Notes under the pieces: model-generated
What the model was told of the DNA's origin: nothing
What the model saw: the letters and a program-made list of their open reading frames with translations, nothing else
Database searches by the model: none
NCBI GenBank assembly: GCA_018817025.1
Contig: JAHIUU010000006.1
Location: 115,996 to 179,995 of the forward strand
Source of the DNA: Candidatus Babelota bacterium
GTDB lineage: Bacteria; Babelota; Babeliae; Babelales; JAHIUU01
Length of the DNA stretch: 64,000 nucleotides
Direction: 5' to 3'
In this document: positions 49,904 through 59,391 of the stretch, piece by piece
Layout of the letters: each line of letters starts with the position of its first letter
Numbering within the stretch: position 1 is the stretch's first letter
Position numbers and translations under genes: made by a program

Positions 49904-52128
49904 ACGATTTTTTTTCTACGTGTTGTTTTTTTACGCTGTAAGCGCTCTTTTTTTATGTCTTCAGAGAGCTTTTTTTGGCGAATCTCTGCTTCGATTAACT
50001 CTTCAGCTCGGAAGTATGGGTCTCGCTCGATTCGGACTGATTTTGGTTGAGTCTTAGCTTCTGAGTACTCATCGATTGGTCTAAACATGCCTTTTCTTAA
50101 ATCGGCAAGTTTTTGTTTGATTGATTGTTTTTCCGGTTTAAAGAACCATCGTTGGATTGGATCTCTTGTTTTTCTAATCTCTTCGACGTTCATGATTTGG
50201 TATTTTGCATAATCGAGTTTGAGTTGGGTGTACTCGTCTGGTCCGCCTTCAAATTTTGGTTTAATAATACTCGGTCTGACAAAGACGTACAGGTTTGTTT
50301 TGTCGATCGATTTTGTTTTGCTTCGGAACAAATTTCCGAGGATTGGAATGCTTCCCAGGATTGGGGTTTTATATAGATTAATCGTTGTTTTCTTTTTAGT
50401 TAAGCCGCCGAGGACAAGAACCTCTCCTGTTGCCATAGAGGTTCGCGTTTGAATGTTTCGATTTGATCGATTTGGTCGGTCTGCGGCCCCTGTTCCTAAA
50501 AATTCACTTAACTTAATTTCTACTTGAAGGTCCACTAACCCGTTTAAGTTTATGCGAGGGGTAATTTTCAGTTCAGTTTCTGCTTTGACAGTATCATATT
50601 TTTGTATTCGCTGCCCCCCCTGAGCTTCTATTTTTCCTGCAATTGTTTTCGCAAGCGTAACAATCTGTTTTGCAGGGGTGTTGTTCTGCGTTATCATGAA
50701 TGGCTGGGTAATAATATTGGTGTTAGTTTTACTAAAAAATGATTTTATTACCATCCAAATATCACCTTGTTTTCCCGCCGTTATTGACGTTGTGCCCCGT
50801 TCTCCGGATGCGACGGGACCAAGATCGGTATTATATTCTTGACTCCCACTCTGCTCTGAGTCGGGATCAATTTGTATTGAGCGTAGGTTGGTTGTGAACC
50901 AGCCCATACCCCTAACAAGAGACTTTCCTGTTTTTTCGCGTATTTGCGTTCCGAGTTCTCGTTCTGTTGCTTCATCGATGTCAACAACCATGACTTCCAT
51001 AGCGACTTGGGGCTGTGGTTTATCGAGTTTGTTTATGAGTATTTCTAATCGGCGCCAGTCATCTTGGTTACAGGAAATAATGAGTCGGTTGCCGCTTCCC
51101 ATACTCTCATCTCCAACTTTAGGGTTTTCTGCATGGATGACAACGTCTTCAAAAAATTTAAATTCTCCAACGAGCGGGCTTTTTTTTGCGGCTTCTGGAG
51201 GGGGTTTAACCATACGGTCTAAAATAGGCTTCATCTTTATTGCTTCAACATATTTTAGTTCTTTGATATGAACTCTAGATTGAGCTGCTTCCATAGGAAT
51301 ATCTAGATACTTATGAATAAAGTCGATTACTCGGTTGATATTGTCTTCGAGACCGAGCAGAATCAGTGCGTTCTGACGTGGTTCTGGAATTATTTTTGTT
51401 GTGTTAGAAAAGTATGTGATCTCCTTTGTTTCTTTTGGTCCAAAGAATCGAATTGGCTGTTGGTTGTTCTGGGGACGTTCCATAATGTGCAGGGTAAAAA
51501 GATTTGCGATTTCGTCTGCGTTCGTATGGCGCAAGCGAATGATTTTTATTGATTCTCGAAGTCCACCGGTGTCGAGCTCTTTGACAATTTTCATTGCTGA
51601 TTTGATGTTAAAGCATTTGTCGGTGATGATACAGGTTGCCAGGTCTTGGTTTGTGTGGACTTTGCCAGGGCCAAGCAGGTCGTTAAGAATTTTGCCGGCA
51701 ATTTGGGTGGAAATATTTTTTAAAATGTAGACATAGCGAACAACAAGATCGCTCTCAGGAAGGTCTTCAGGTTCAACCCCTTTGCCTGAAGAATAAAACG
51801 GCAGAGGTTCTTGCTTGTTCGTGTTGCTTGGAACAATTCGATAGACGCCATTGACGTCGATGATCGTGAAGTTGTTCATCTCAAGCAGGGTTAGCAGGAC
51901 GTTCCATGCCCGTTCAAGCGTGAGTGGCTCGCGGGTGGTGAGAGAGACGGTTTTTGTTTTGAGATCTTTATGATGAATGAAATTGATATTTTTTTGTTTT
52001 GCAAGGTAGTTAACAACGCTGTCGAGGGAAGCGTTTTCAAAATTGAGGTATATATCAGCGACCTCTTTGGGCTGCGCGGTTGCATATAAAAAAACAGAAA
52101 ACAGGATGATTATTATTTTTTTACTCAT
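49900..52128 (-). CDS. Type II secretion/T4P-type secretin (GspD/PilQ-like), copy 2
   Basis: 742 aa; signal peptide, repeated N-domains, secretin core (EVLVLGGLTKKKTTINLYKTPILGSIPILGNLFRSK). Confidence 0.9.
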   Translation of the reverse strand: MSKKIIIILFSVFLYATAQPKEVADIYLNFENASLDSVVNYLAKQKNINFIHHKDLKTKTVSLTTREPLTLERAWNVLLTLLEMNNFTIIDVNGVYRIVPSNTNKQEPLPFYSSGKGVEPEDLPESDLVVRYVYILKNISTQIAGKILNDLLGPGKVHTNQDLATCIITDKCFNIKSAMKIVKELDTGGLRESIKIIRLRHTNADEIANLFTLHIMERPQNNQQPIRFFGPKETKEITYFSNTTKIIPEPRQNALILLGLEDNINRVIDFIHKYLDIPMEAAQSRVHIKELKYVEAIKMKPILDRMVKPPPEAAKKSPLVGEFKFFEDVVIHAENPKVGDESMGSGNRLIISCNQDDWRRLEILINKLDKPQPQVAMEVMVVDIDEATERELGTQIREKTGKSLVRGMGWFTTNLRSIQIDPDSEQSGSQEYNTDLGPVASGERGTTSITAGKQGDIWMVIKSFFSKTNTNIITQPFMITQNNTPAKQIVTLAKTIAGKIEAQGGQRIQKYDTVKAETELKITPRINLNGLVDLQVEIKLSEFLGTGAADRPNRSNRNIQTRTSMATGEVLVLGGLTKKKTTINLYKTPILGSIPILGNLFRSKTKSIDKTNLYVFVRPSIIKPKFEGGPDEYTQLKLDYAKYQIMNVEEIRKTRDPIQRWFFKPEKQSIKQKLADLRKGMFRPIDEYSEAKTQPKSVRIERDPYFRAEELIEAEIRQKKLSEDIKKERLQRKKTTRRKKIV

Positions 52129-52703
52129 TCTTCTACAACCTCTCTTTTATACTGTTTGGTTGCGAGTGTTAACTCAAAGCTTATGGTTCTATTCGGCGAT
52201 GATGATACTTCGAGTGCTTTGAGATAGATGATTGGTTCTTGGTAAATGTCCTGCAGGAGTGTTACGAGTTTTTGCATTGTTTGATTTTTAAACGTTGCCT
52301 GAAGAAGAATTTCTTGATATTTGATTCCTTCCTGAGTGCTTTCGATAATTGCGCCTTCTTCTGGTTTCCAGTTAGGCTCAGGCTTAATGGCATGTTTGGT
52401 GTAGAACCGTTCGAAGTATGTGCTCATATTGAAATTTGGATTGGCGTTGAGAATGGCTTTGATCTTTATTTCTTCTTGTTGTAGCGCTTCATTTTGTGCG
52501 GTAATTAGAGCAATTTTATTCGTGGTTGTATTGAGTTTTTTTAGTTGAGCAACCAGTGTGGAGCTTTCATAGTAGATGTAATAGCTTATTGAGAATGCAA
52601 GGACAGCAACGCCGGCTATCGCTATTGTAATGTGCTGACGAAGTTGTTTTTTACTAAGCGCTTGGAGATATTGGGTTAATTCTGCAATCTGATTGGTAAT
52701 CAT
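52125..52703 (-). CDS. PilO/GspM-like inner-membrane protein
   Basis: 192 aa; single N-terminal TM, coiled coil and small C-terminal domain, located between the GspL-like and secretin genes with 4-bp overlaps. Confidence 0.7.
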   Translation of the reverse strand: MITNQIAELTQYLQALSKKQLRQHITIAIAGVAVLAFSISYYIYYESSTLVAQLKKLNTTTNKIALITAQNEALQQEEIKIKAILNANPNFNMSTYFERFYTKHAIKPEPNWKPEEGAIIESTQEGIKYQEILLQATFKNQTMQKLVTLLQDIYQEPIIYLKALEVSSSPNRTISFELTLATKQYKREVVEE

Positions 52704-54379
52704 AGAGACTTTTCTTTTAGTTTAAATTTTAAGATAAATTTAACACCGCCATCTTCTGCTAGGTCTTCATCATGCTCTTTGATAGAGAGTAGTTTGCTGT
52801 TTTGTTCAAAAAACGTTAAAAATTTTTGGTAGTCAGCAAAACTCTCACCAGGCTTTGATTTGAAAATTCCGGCAACCTCGACTATGGGAGCGCCTTGTTC
52901 GTCACTCGAAAGAGAGATTTTTTCGGTGGTAATAGAAAAGAGTCGCTTATCTATTGTTTGTGTTAGGTCTTGTAAAATCTCAAGGGGTTTGAGATTTTCT
53001 TGTAAAAAAGGAGTCCATGCTTCTTGGTATCGTTCGATTTCTCTTGTTGCATCTTTCATCAATGTAGTCAGGTGGTTTTTTCTTAGAGATGAGGAGCCCG
53101 GAGGAAATACTTTTTTTAGCTGCGCTATGGCACTGCGTTCTTTTTGTAAAACAAGTGCTTTTAAATTACTTATCTGCAAGAAACCACGAATACTGATGGA
53201 CGCAAAAATAGTGAGGGTTATGAGCGCGGCTACTATTATCTGTTTGTTTGCGAGTGGGAAGTTTGTTTTTGCGAAATTTTTTTTGCGCAAGTTAAATTCA
53301 TCGTGAGGAGCGTATGGTATGGCGCTTCCTAGGGCGAGTGCGTAGCGAGTCCAGTTTGTGGCGACTTGCTTGGTTTTGTTTTTAAAAAATTTGGTTTTAA
53401 AAAGTTTGTTGCAAGAGAAGTTTTCGCATGGGGTTTGTAGTAGTGTACTTGCAAAGTCGGTTAAGTTTTTGATTTGTGATCCTTTTCCGGCAACAAGCAA
53501 TTTGCTGATTTCTTCATAGAAGTTGAGTTTTAGACTAAACGAGTTAAGTGTGAATTGGATGTCATTGAGAAAGGTGGAGAGGTATTTTTGTGCTGCTTGG
53601 TTATATTGTGGATCATCGTGTTTCTGAGTTCCAAAATCGACAAGATTTTTCATAATTTCGGTAATGGGTTTATTGGTGTCTTTGCTGATGTGTTCGGCGA
53701 TTGTATTGATTCCTTTGGAGATATTGCGAATGAGGCGCATTTGGCCGTTCAAAAGAAAAGCAATATTTGTTGAGGTCGTGTCAATATTAATAATTGCGCT
53801 TGCTGTTGGCAGGTTTTTGTATTCAGGAGTTTGAAGATACAGCCCATAGAGGGCAAAGAGGTCAACGGTAATGGCGTCAGGATCGACTTCAGCTTCTTGA
53901 TAGATATCGAAGATTGGTTGTAATTCTTGTTTTCTGATTGCAGCAACGAGAATTTGAGATGTTTGCTCTTCTTTATTTTGATTGGTGATAATGAAATCGA
54001 CAATCGCCTCGTTCATAGAAAAAGGGAGCATTGGCTCCACCTCATATTCAACGACCATTCTGATTTTTTCTATATCGGTAAATGGTAATGTTAATTCTTT
54101 AAACGTGACGATTGAGCTTGAAATTACAATTCGTATTTGATCATATTTTGGCAATTCAGAGATGATCTTATTGATGGTTTGACCGACTCGTTCTGCATGG
54201 CGATCAGGGGCCCCTGGTGGTATCTGCTCTTCTCGTAATTGTTCAATGTTTGTTATGGTGCTTGTTGCGTAAATTTGTGCTGCGCTGACCATATTCTCTT
54301 CAACTGAAATACCAACAATTCGTTGCGCAATGAGGCGACGGGTTTTTGTTTTTTCAGGAAGAAAGAGCTCTTGTATCAT
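52700..54379 (-). CDS. GspL-like protein (PilM actin-like domain fused to PilN-like domain)
   Basis: 559 aa; PilM-like IRIVISSSIVTFKELTLPFTDIEKIRMVVEYEVEPMLPF; TM near FASISIRGFLQISNL; PilN-like tail. Confidence 0.82.
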   Translation of the reverse strand: MIQELFLPEKTKTRRLIAQRIVGISVEENMVSAAQIYATSTITNIEQLREEQIPPGAPDRHAERVGQTINKIISELPKYDQIRIVISSSIVTFKELTLPFTDIEKIRMVVEYEVEPMLPFSMNEAIVDFIITNQNKEEQTSQILVAAIRKQELQPIFDIYQEAEVDPDAITVDLFALYGLYLQTPEYKNLPTASAIINIDTTSTNIAFLLNGQMRLIRNISKGINTIAEHISKDTNKPITEIMKNLVDFGTQKHDDPQYNQAAQKYLSTFLNDIQFTLNSFSLKLNFYEEISKLLVAGKGSQIKNLTDFASTLLQTPCENFSCNKLFKTKFFKNKTKQVATNWTRYALALGSAIPYAPHDEFNLRKKNFAKTNFPLANKQIIVAALITLTIFASISIRGFLQISNLKALVLQKERSAIAQLKKVFPPGSSSLRKNHLTTLMKDATREIERYQEAWTPFLQENLKPLEILQDLTQTIDKRLFSITTEKISLSSDEQGAPIVEVAGIFKSKPGESFADYQKFLTFFEQNSKLLSIKEHDEDLAEDGGVKFILKFKLKEKSL

Positions 54380-57174
54380 AATGGAAGACCCTTTTGTTGG
54401 CGTTTAGCAAGAAGAGTTTTAAGTTTTTTGCGGCGTCTTTTTCGTTTTGATAGTGTGTTCTCTGTGGGGTTATGCGAAGACAGTAGATTTTTTAACTGGT
54501 TTCTTCTCTTTATGCGGCTTGATGCTTTACCCGGTGAAAGCATGTTTTTGAGTTGTTGTCGTCGAATTGTAAATTTAGGAGAAACCAGGCTTTCTTTTTC
54601 TACCAATTCTTCTTCTAACTCTTCTGGTTCTTCTTTCTCGTCGGTGTCTTCTTCTAGCTCGTCTTTGTCTGGTTCTTCTAGATTTTCTTCAGGAGTTTCT
54701 ATTGTTTCAGGTTCTATTATAGGCGGCTCTTGAGCTTCAGGTGGTTCAGGTGTAATGATTGGCTCAGTTGGTTCGACAGGTTCGACAGGAAGTATTGGCG
54801 TTATCGGAGGTTCAGGTGGTTCTAGAGGGGCTACTTCTTTTCTGGTTGGTATTGTGTGATAGTATGGATCATTCTTGATATCGACCGACGTTGGTTGGTA
54901 GCGGGCATTAGCATAGTCGATAATTTTATGCGAGTAGGTTTCACCTTCGCCGTTAAAGAACCAGTTAAAGATAGGGTCTTTTGTTTTGCGTACTTCAATT
55001 GCGTCATCAATGTCTTCTTTTGCCTGATTCATCTTCATTTTAGTATATAGGTTGACCCCAGGTGCTTTGCGGGGTTTAATGATGGTTGGGGCCATAAAAA
55101 TAAAAATATATTCTTTATTAATTATTCGTTTTTTCTCTTTGAACAACCAGCCGAGAATTGGAATACTTCCTAAAAGTGGAGTTCGATAGGTATCTTCGAT
55201 TACTTTTGTTTTTACAAAGCCGCCGAGGACTAAGACCTGGCCGTTTGCTATCGAGACCTTTGTGTCGAGTTTTCTTGTTGATGTGTCCGGTCGATCGACA
55301 TCTGCTGTGTTTTGGAATTCACTTAAGTCTACTCCTATTTCTAGCGTGATAATGCCGTCAAGGTTGATTTGTGGTTTAACAGCGATTTTGATTTCTGCTT
55401 CTGCGTCTTGATAGCCACGTGCGTCACCGATATTACCAGTTGCCTCAGCAACCGCTTGTTGGTAGGAGATTCTTCTTTTTTCACCGACGGAAATCAATGC
55501 TTTTCGCATGTTTTTAGCGACGATGAATGGTTTGTATAGTACGCTCGTGTTGGTTTGTGTTTTGAGCATGCGAACAAGAGCCCAAACGTCACCTGTTCCG
55601 CCGAATGACAGAACGGTTGATCCAAGCCCGAACGTCATCTTTTGAAGAAGGTCACCAAGAAGAGAATACTGGTCTTTTCCATTGACGGTTTGTTTATCAA
55701 AGATAACATTTGTCATGTTGGCTGCTTGAGCGTTGATATTGCTTCCAAGCTGGCCGTGTTTTTTATTTCTAATTTGGGCGCCGAGTTGTTTTGTGTTATC
55801 GAAGTTTACCGATACAATTAGTGTTTCCAGAGCGACCTGTGGTTGTGGTTTATCCAGACTTTTAATTGTTTTCTTAAGAAGCCTCCAGTCCTGGTCGTCG
55901 GTTGATGAGACAAGAAGTCTGTTGTTTGCTTTGTCCATAGCAAAGCGCATCTTTTTGAAATATTTTACGCCACCTCTGGTTCCACCATACTTTGCGGCAG
56001 GAGAGTCTGATGAAGACTCTGTAACCGCTTCTAAGATATCTTTTATCTGGTCAACGTCTGTATGGTTTAACTCGTAGAGGTGAATAGGAGATTTTATACC
56101 TTTGAGTTCGGTGTCAACATACTTAACAACAAAATCTTCGATTCGTTTAATTGATTTTTGGTCACCGAGTAGAATCAATGAGTTTGTTCTGGGTTCAGCG
56201 ATGATTTTTGTTGTTGGCGGGAAGTATTCGACTGACGCATCCGGTGTTCGACCGAGCAGCCGTGCTAGCGGGTGCCCTTGTGGTTTTTGCATGAGGCTCT
56301 GGAAAAGCTTTTTTACATCGTCGGCATTTGCCTGTTTTAGATGCATGACGGTAACCGACTGTTTGACATCGGTTCGATCGAGCTCCTGAATGACCTTCAT
56401 GGCGGCTTTAATGTTGTGACTTTTATCAGTTATAACAAAGCCGTTTGCATTTGGATGGTCAATAATTTTGCTTGGATTGCTTAGCATGCTTTGTAAAAGG
56501 CTTCTCGCTTGGCTTATTGGTATGTTGGTTAAAAAGGTGACATACCTGATTGTTAGGTCATTGTCTGGAAGGCTTTCGGCCGGTGTGTCGACAAAGACCG
56601 GTAAGGGTTCGGTTAGTTTGGCATTTTTTTGAATGACTTTGTGTAAGTCGCCTACTTTGACAATGCTAAAGCCTGACATCTCTAGAATTGTTGAAAAGAT
56701 GTTCCACGCGCCCTCTATAGAGAGTGGATCTCGTATGGTCAAAGAGATTTTGTTACCTGCGATTTTTGGGTCGGTGACGACATTTATTTTTTTTAAGTCT
56801 CCTATATAATCGACAAAAGTTTTAAGATCGGCGTTGTCGAAGTTGAGAAAGATGTCTTTTTCTTTGCTAACAGGCTTTTCTTTTTCAGGTTCTGTTGGTT
56901 CTTCAGGCTTATCGAACTCATCTTCTTCTTTTTCTTCGTCTCGTTCTTCTAGTTCTTCATCTTCTTCTTCTTCTAGTTCTTCTTCTTTTTCTAGCTCGTC
57001 GTCCTCTTCTTCAAGGACATCAGATTCTTCATTTTGTGCGACTAGTCTGGTTGGCTTGTAAGAGTAGTTATCTATAATTTGTTTTCTTCTTTTGGTATGA
57101 AGTTCTTGATAGAAGACACAAAGCGCTGTGCTGAGAAGGAGTAGGACGCTGAGCAGTGTTTTTTTCTTGTTCAT
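54376..57174 (-). CDS. Type II secretion/T4P-type secretin (GspD/PilQ-like), copy 1, with acidic and basic low-complexity extensions
   Basis: About 932 aa; secretin core GQVLVLGGFVKTKVIEDTYRTPLLGSIPILGWLFKEK; Glu-rich N-terminal tract; Pro/Glu-rich then basic C-terminus. Start trimmed to MNKKKTLLSV. Confidence 0.9.
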   Translation of the reverse strand: MNKKKTLLSVLLLLSTALCVFYQELHTKRRKQIIDNYSYKPTRLVAQNEESDVLEEEDDELEKEEELEEEEDEELEERDEEKEEDEFDKPEEPTEPEKEKPVSKEKDIFLNFDNADLKTFVDYIGDLKKINVVTDPKIAGNKISLTIRDPLSIEGAWNIFSTILEMSGFSIVKVGDLHKVIQKNAKLTEPLPVFVDTPAESLPDNDLTIRYVTFLTNIPISQARSLLQSMLSNPSKIIDHPNANGFVITDKSHNIKAAMKVIQELDRTDVKQSVTVMHLKQANADDVKKLFQSLMQKPQGHPLARLLGRTPDASVEYFPPTTKIIAEPRTNSLILLGDQKSIKRIEDFVVKYVDTELKGIKSPIHLYELNHTDVDQIKDILEAVTESSSDSPAAKYGGTRGGVKYFKKMRFAMDKANNRLLVSSTDDQDWRLLKKTIKSLDKPQPQVALETLIVSVNFDNTKQLGAQIRNKKHGQLGSNINAQAANMTNVIFDKQTVNGKDQYSLLGDLLQKMTFGLGSTVLSFGGTGDVWALVRMLKTQTNTSVLYKPFIVAKNMRKALISVGEKRRISYQQAVAEATGNIGDARGYQDAEAEIKIAVKPQINLDGIITLEIGVDLSEFQNTADVDRPDTSTRKLDTKVSIANGQVLVLGGFVKTKVIEDTYRTPLLGSIPILGWLFKEKKRIINKEYIFIFMAPTIIKPRKAPGVNLYTKMKMNQAKEDIDDAIEVRKTKDPIFNWFFNGEGETYSHKIIDYANARYQPTSVDIKNDPYYHTIPTRKEVAPLEPPEPPITPILPVEPVEPTEPIITPEPPEAQEPPIIEPETIETPEENLEEPDKDELEEDTDEKEEPEELEEELVEKESLVSPKFTIRRQQLKNMLSPGKASSRIKRRNQLKNLLSSHNPTENTLSKRKRRRKKLKTLLAKRQQKGLPL

Positions 57175-57190
57175 AAAACGGTTCTCCAAC

Positions 57191-58318
57191 CTATCGAGTT
57201 CGCGTGTTTCGGACGCGAGCTCGTATATTTTCTAATAATCGTTTTCTTATCTCTTCAATTGCTTGATTTTGTCGTTGACTGTGCTTTTTAGCGAACTCTC
57301 GTCTTTCTTGTTCGCGTTGTTGCAGCTTGCTTAATTTAAATACGACCGCTTCTTTTTTGTGTGGATCACTTGGTTTTGCATTCGGTACAAACTCTTTTTT
57401 CTCTATGGGCTTAATTTCAGTTAGTTTGTAGTTGAGGTTTAACGCTTGTTGTCCGCGTTTGAGATTGATTGTTATTGAGTCGCCGGTTTGCTTTTTTATG
57501 ATTGAGTCATATGCAGTAATTCTATTTTTTATATTTGCGGTTTGTATGTCGTCGATGGCGGTTATTATATCGTTTTGCTTTAGCCCAAGTAATTCTCCAA
57601 TTCCATCGGGAGCGAGGCTTGCAAGTTTTATGCCAATTGGTTTTCCTGCGTTGTAAGCCGTTAGCATAGAAAGCATTTCTGTTAATGTTCCGAGCGATGG
57701 AATTTGCTTAGGGAACTGCTTGATGTCGATTTCGAAGGTATCGTCCTTTACTTTTTTTACAACAGAGTTCCATTTTTTATCTAGGTCATGGGTTTCGGGG
57801 ACTTCCTGCTTACGAAGCGAGATGGTTTCGTGCTGACCGTTTGCTCGAAGAAGTGTGATGCTGGTTTTGCCGATTTTTATTATTTGTGCATCTTTGATTA
57901 TGTCACCAACATGATGCATCGTCTCTTTTCTGGTTTCGTCTATAATCATGGTGATGCTTTTCTCTTCGCTCGGGGAGAAAACAACTCCTTGGACGGTTAT
58001 GTTTAAAGGAGGGATGAATGAGGGCCTTTGGGGTTCTTGGGGGACTGGAATGGTGACAGTTTTTGGTTGGGGAATTGGGGTGACTAAGCTTTTAAGTGAC
58101 GGTACAAACTCTTTTTTTGCGTAGGTTTCAAACAGGTCATATTTATATATATTTTCGATACTTTCTGGTGGCAGTTCAGTCTTGATTGGTCGCTCTTCAA
58201 TATGGATTCTTTTTTTTTGAAAAGCTGGGGGTGATTGTTGTAGTGCTACTCCAAGTAAGAGGGTGACAATGAGTATGGCCAGTAATGAGCTATTTACCAT
58301 CCACAATTGTTGCTTCAT
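57191..58318 (-). CDS. GspC-like protein with PDZ domain
   Basis: 375 aa; N-terminal TM, HR-like domain (LNITVQGVVFSPSEEKSITMIIDETRKETMHHVGDIIKDAQIIKIGKTSITL), PDZ (GIKLASLAPDGIGELLGLKQNDIITAID). Confidence 0.82.
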   Translation of the reverse strand: MKQQLWMVNSSLLAILIVTLLLGVALQQSPPAFQKKRIHIEERPIKTELPPESIENIYKYDLFETYAKKEFVPSLKSLVTPIPQPKTVTIPVPQEPQRPSFIPPLNITVQGVVFSPSEEKSITMIIDETRKETMHHVGDIIKDAQIIKIGKTSITLLRANGQHETISLRKQEVPETHDLDKKWNSVVKKVKDDTFEIDIKQFPKQIPSLGTLTEMLSMLTAYNAGKPIGIKLASLAPDGIGELLGLKQNDIITAIDDIQTANIKNRITAYDSIIKKQTGDSITINLKRGQQALNLNYKLTEIKPIEKKEFVPNAKPSDPHKKEAVVFKLSKLQQREQERREFAKKHSQRQNQAIEEIRKRLLENIRARVRNTRTR

Positions 58319-58396
58319 AAGGAGACCTTGTATGTAAGACGTAATAGAAACACTTTCGAAGATACTTTTCTTGATGTAAATATGTCAAGAAAAACG

Positions 58397-59377
58397 TCAT
58401 GGGGAGGGGACAAGCGACAGTATCTTTTGAATTATTTGGTCCGACGAGATATTTTCTGCTTCTGCCTCATATGAGAGTATGATGCGATGACGTAAAACGC
58501 TAGTAAGAACTGCTTTAACGTCGTCAGGAATCACAAAGTGTCGTTTTTTGAGAAATGCATGTGCACGCGCCGCATGGTGAAGGGCCAATGTTGCTCGAGG
58601 AGATGCACCATATTCGATCATAGGGTTTGGTTTTCTTGTTGCGAAGACAAGTGTAAGTATGTAGTTGACAATTTTTTCGTCGATATAAATTTGTTTAATA
58701 ATATTTTGTGCATTTGCAAGGTCCTGAGAGGTGATAAGAGATTGTAGCATTGCTGGAGTAAATACGGTTTCTATGACTTTCTTTTCTTCTTCGTACTCAG
58801 GATATTTCATCAAAAGCTTAAACATGAAACGGTCGACTTGTGCTTCTGGCAGGTGGTAGGTTCCCTCTTGTTCAATCGGATTTTGTGTTGCAAGGACGAG
58901 AAATGGTTTCTCAAGCAGATGGGTTTCATCACCGATTGTGACTTGGTGCTCCTGCATTGCTTCGAGCAGAGCGGATTGGACTTTTGCCGGTGCTCTATTG
59001 ATCTCGTCTGCAAGGATGACATTGGCAAATATTGGGCCACGCTTTGTTTGGAAAGATTCTGTTTTTTGATTATAGATAAGTGTGCCGATTAGGTCCGAAG
59101 GCAAGAGATCTGGGGTGAACTGAATACGCTTAAAAGAAAGGCCGATGATTTCGGTGATTGCTTTAATAAGGGTTGTTTTCGCGATTCCAGGAACACCCTC
59201 AAGAAGAATGTGTCCGTTACATAGAAGACCGATAATAATACGCTCGACGATTTCGTCTTGGCCGATGACTCGTTTTTTAATTTCTGTTTTGAGCCCCTGC
59301 CATCGATAGTTTTCTTCTTCGATTTGTGGCTTTAGATTGGTAGCGCAATTTATTTCTGTTTTTGAAATACTGTCCAT
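58397..59377 (-). CDS. MoxR-family AAA+ ATPase
   Basis: 326 aa; GHILLEGVPGIAKTTLIKAI, LADEINRAPAKVQSALLEAMQEHQVTIG, ATQNPIEQEGTYHLPEAQVDRFMFK, YGASPRATLALHHAARA. Confidence 0.95.
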   Translation of the reverse strand: MDSISKTEINCATNLKPQIEEENYRWQGLKTEIKKRVIGQDEIVERIIIGLLCNGHILLEGVPGIAKTTLIKAITEIIGLSFKRIQFTPDLLPSDLIGTLIYNQKTESFQTKRGPIFANVILADEINRAPAKVQSALLEAMQEHQVTIGDETHLLEKPFLVLATQNPIEQEGTYHLPEAQVDRFMFKLLMKYPEYEEEKKVIETVFTPAMLQSLITSQDLANAQNIIKQIYIDEKIVNYILTLVFATRKPNPMIEYGASPRATLALHHAARAHAFLKKRHFVIPDDVKAVLTSVLRHRIILSYEAEAENISSDQIIQKILSLVPSP

Positions 59378-59391
59378 GATATGCTCCTGAT

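Noticed and set aside
56834-57061. Poly-Ser + strand ORF (SSSSSSSSFSSSS)
   Set aside because: Reverse complement of the Glu-rich tract of secretin 1; low-complexity artefact.
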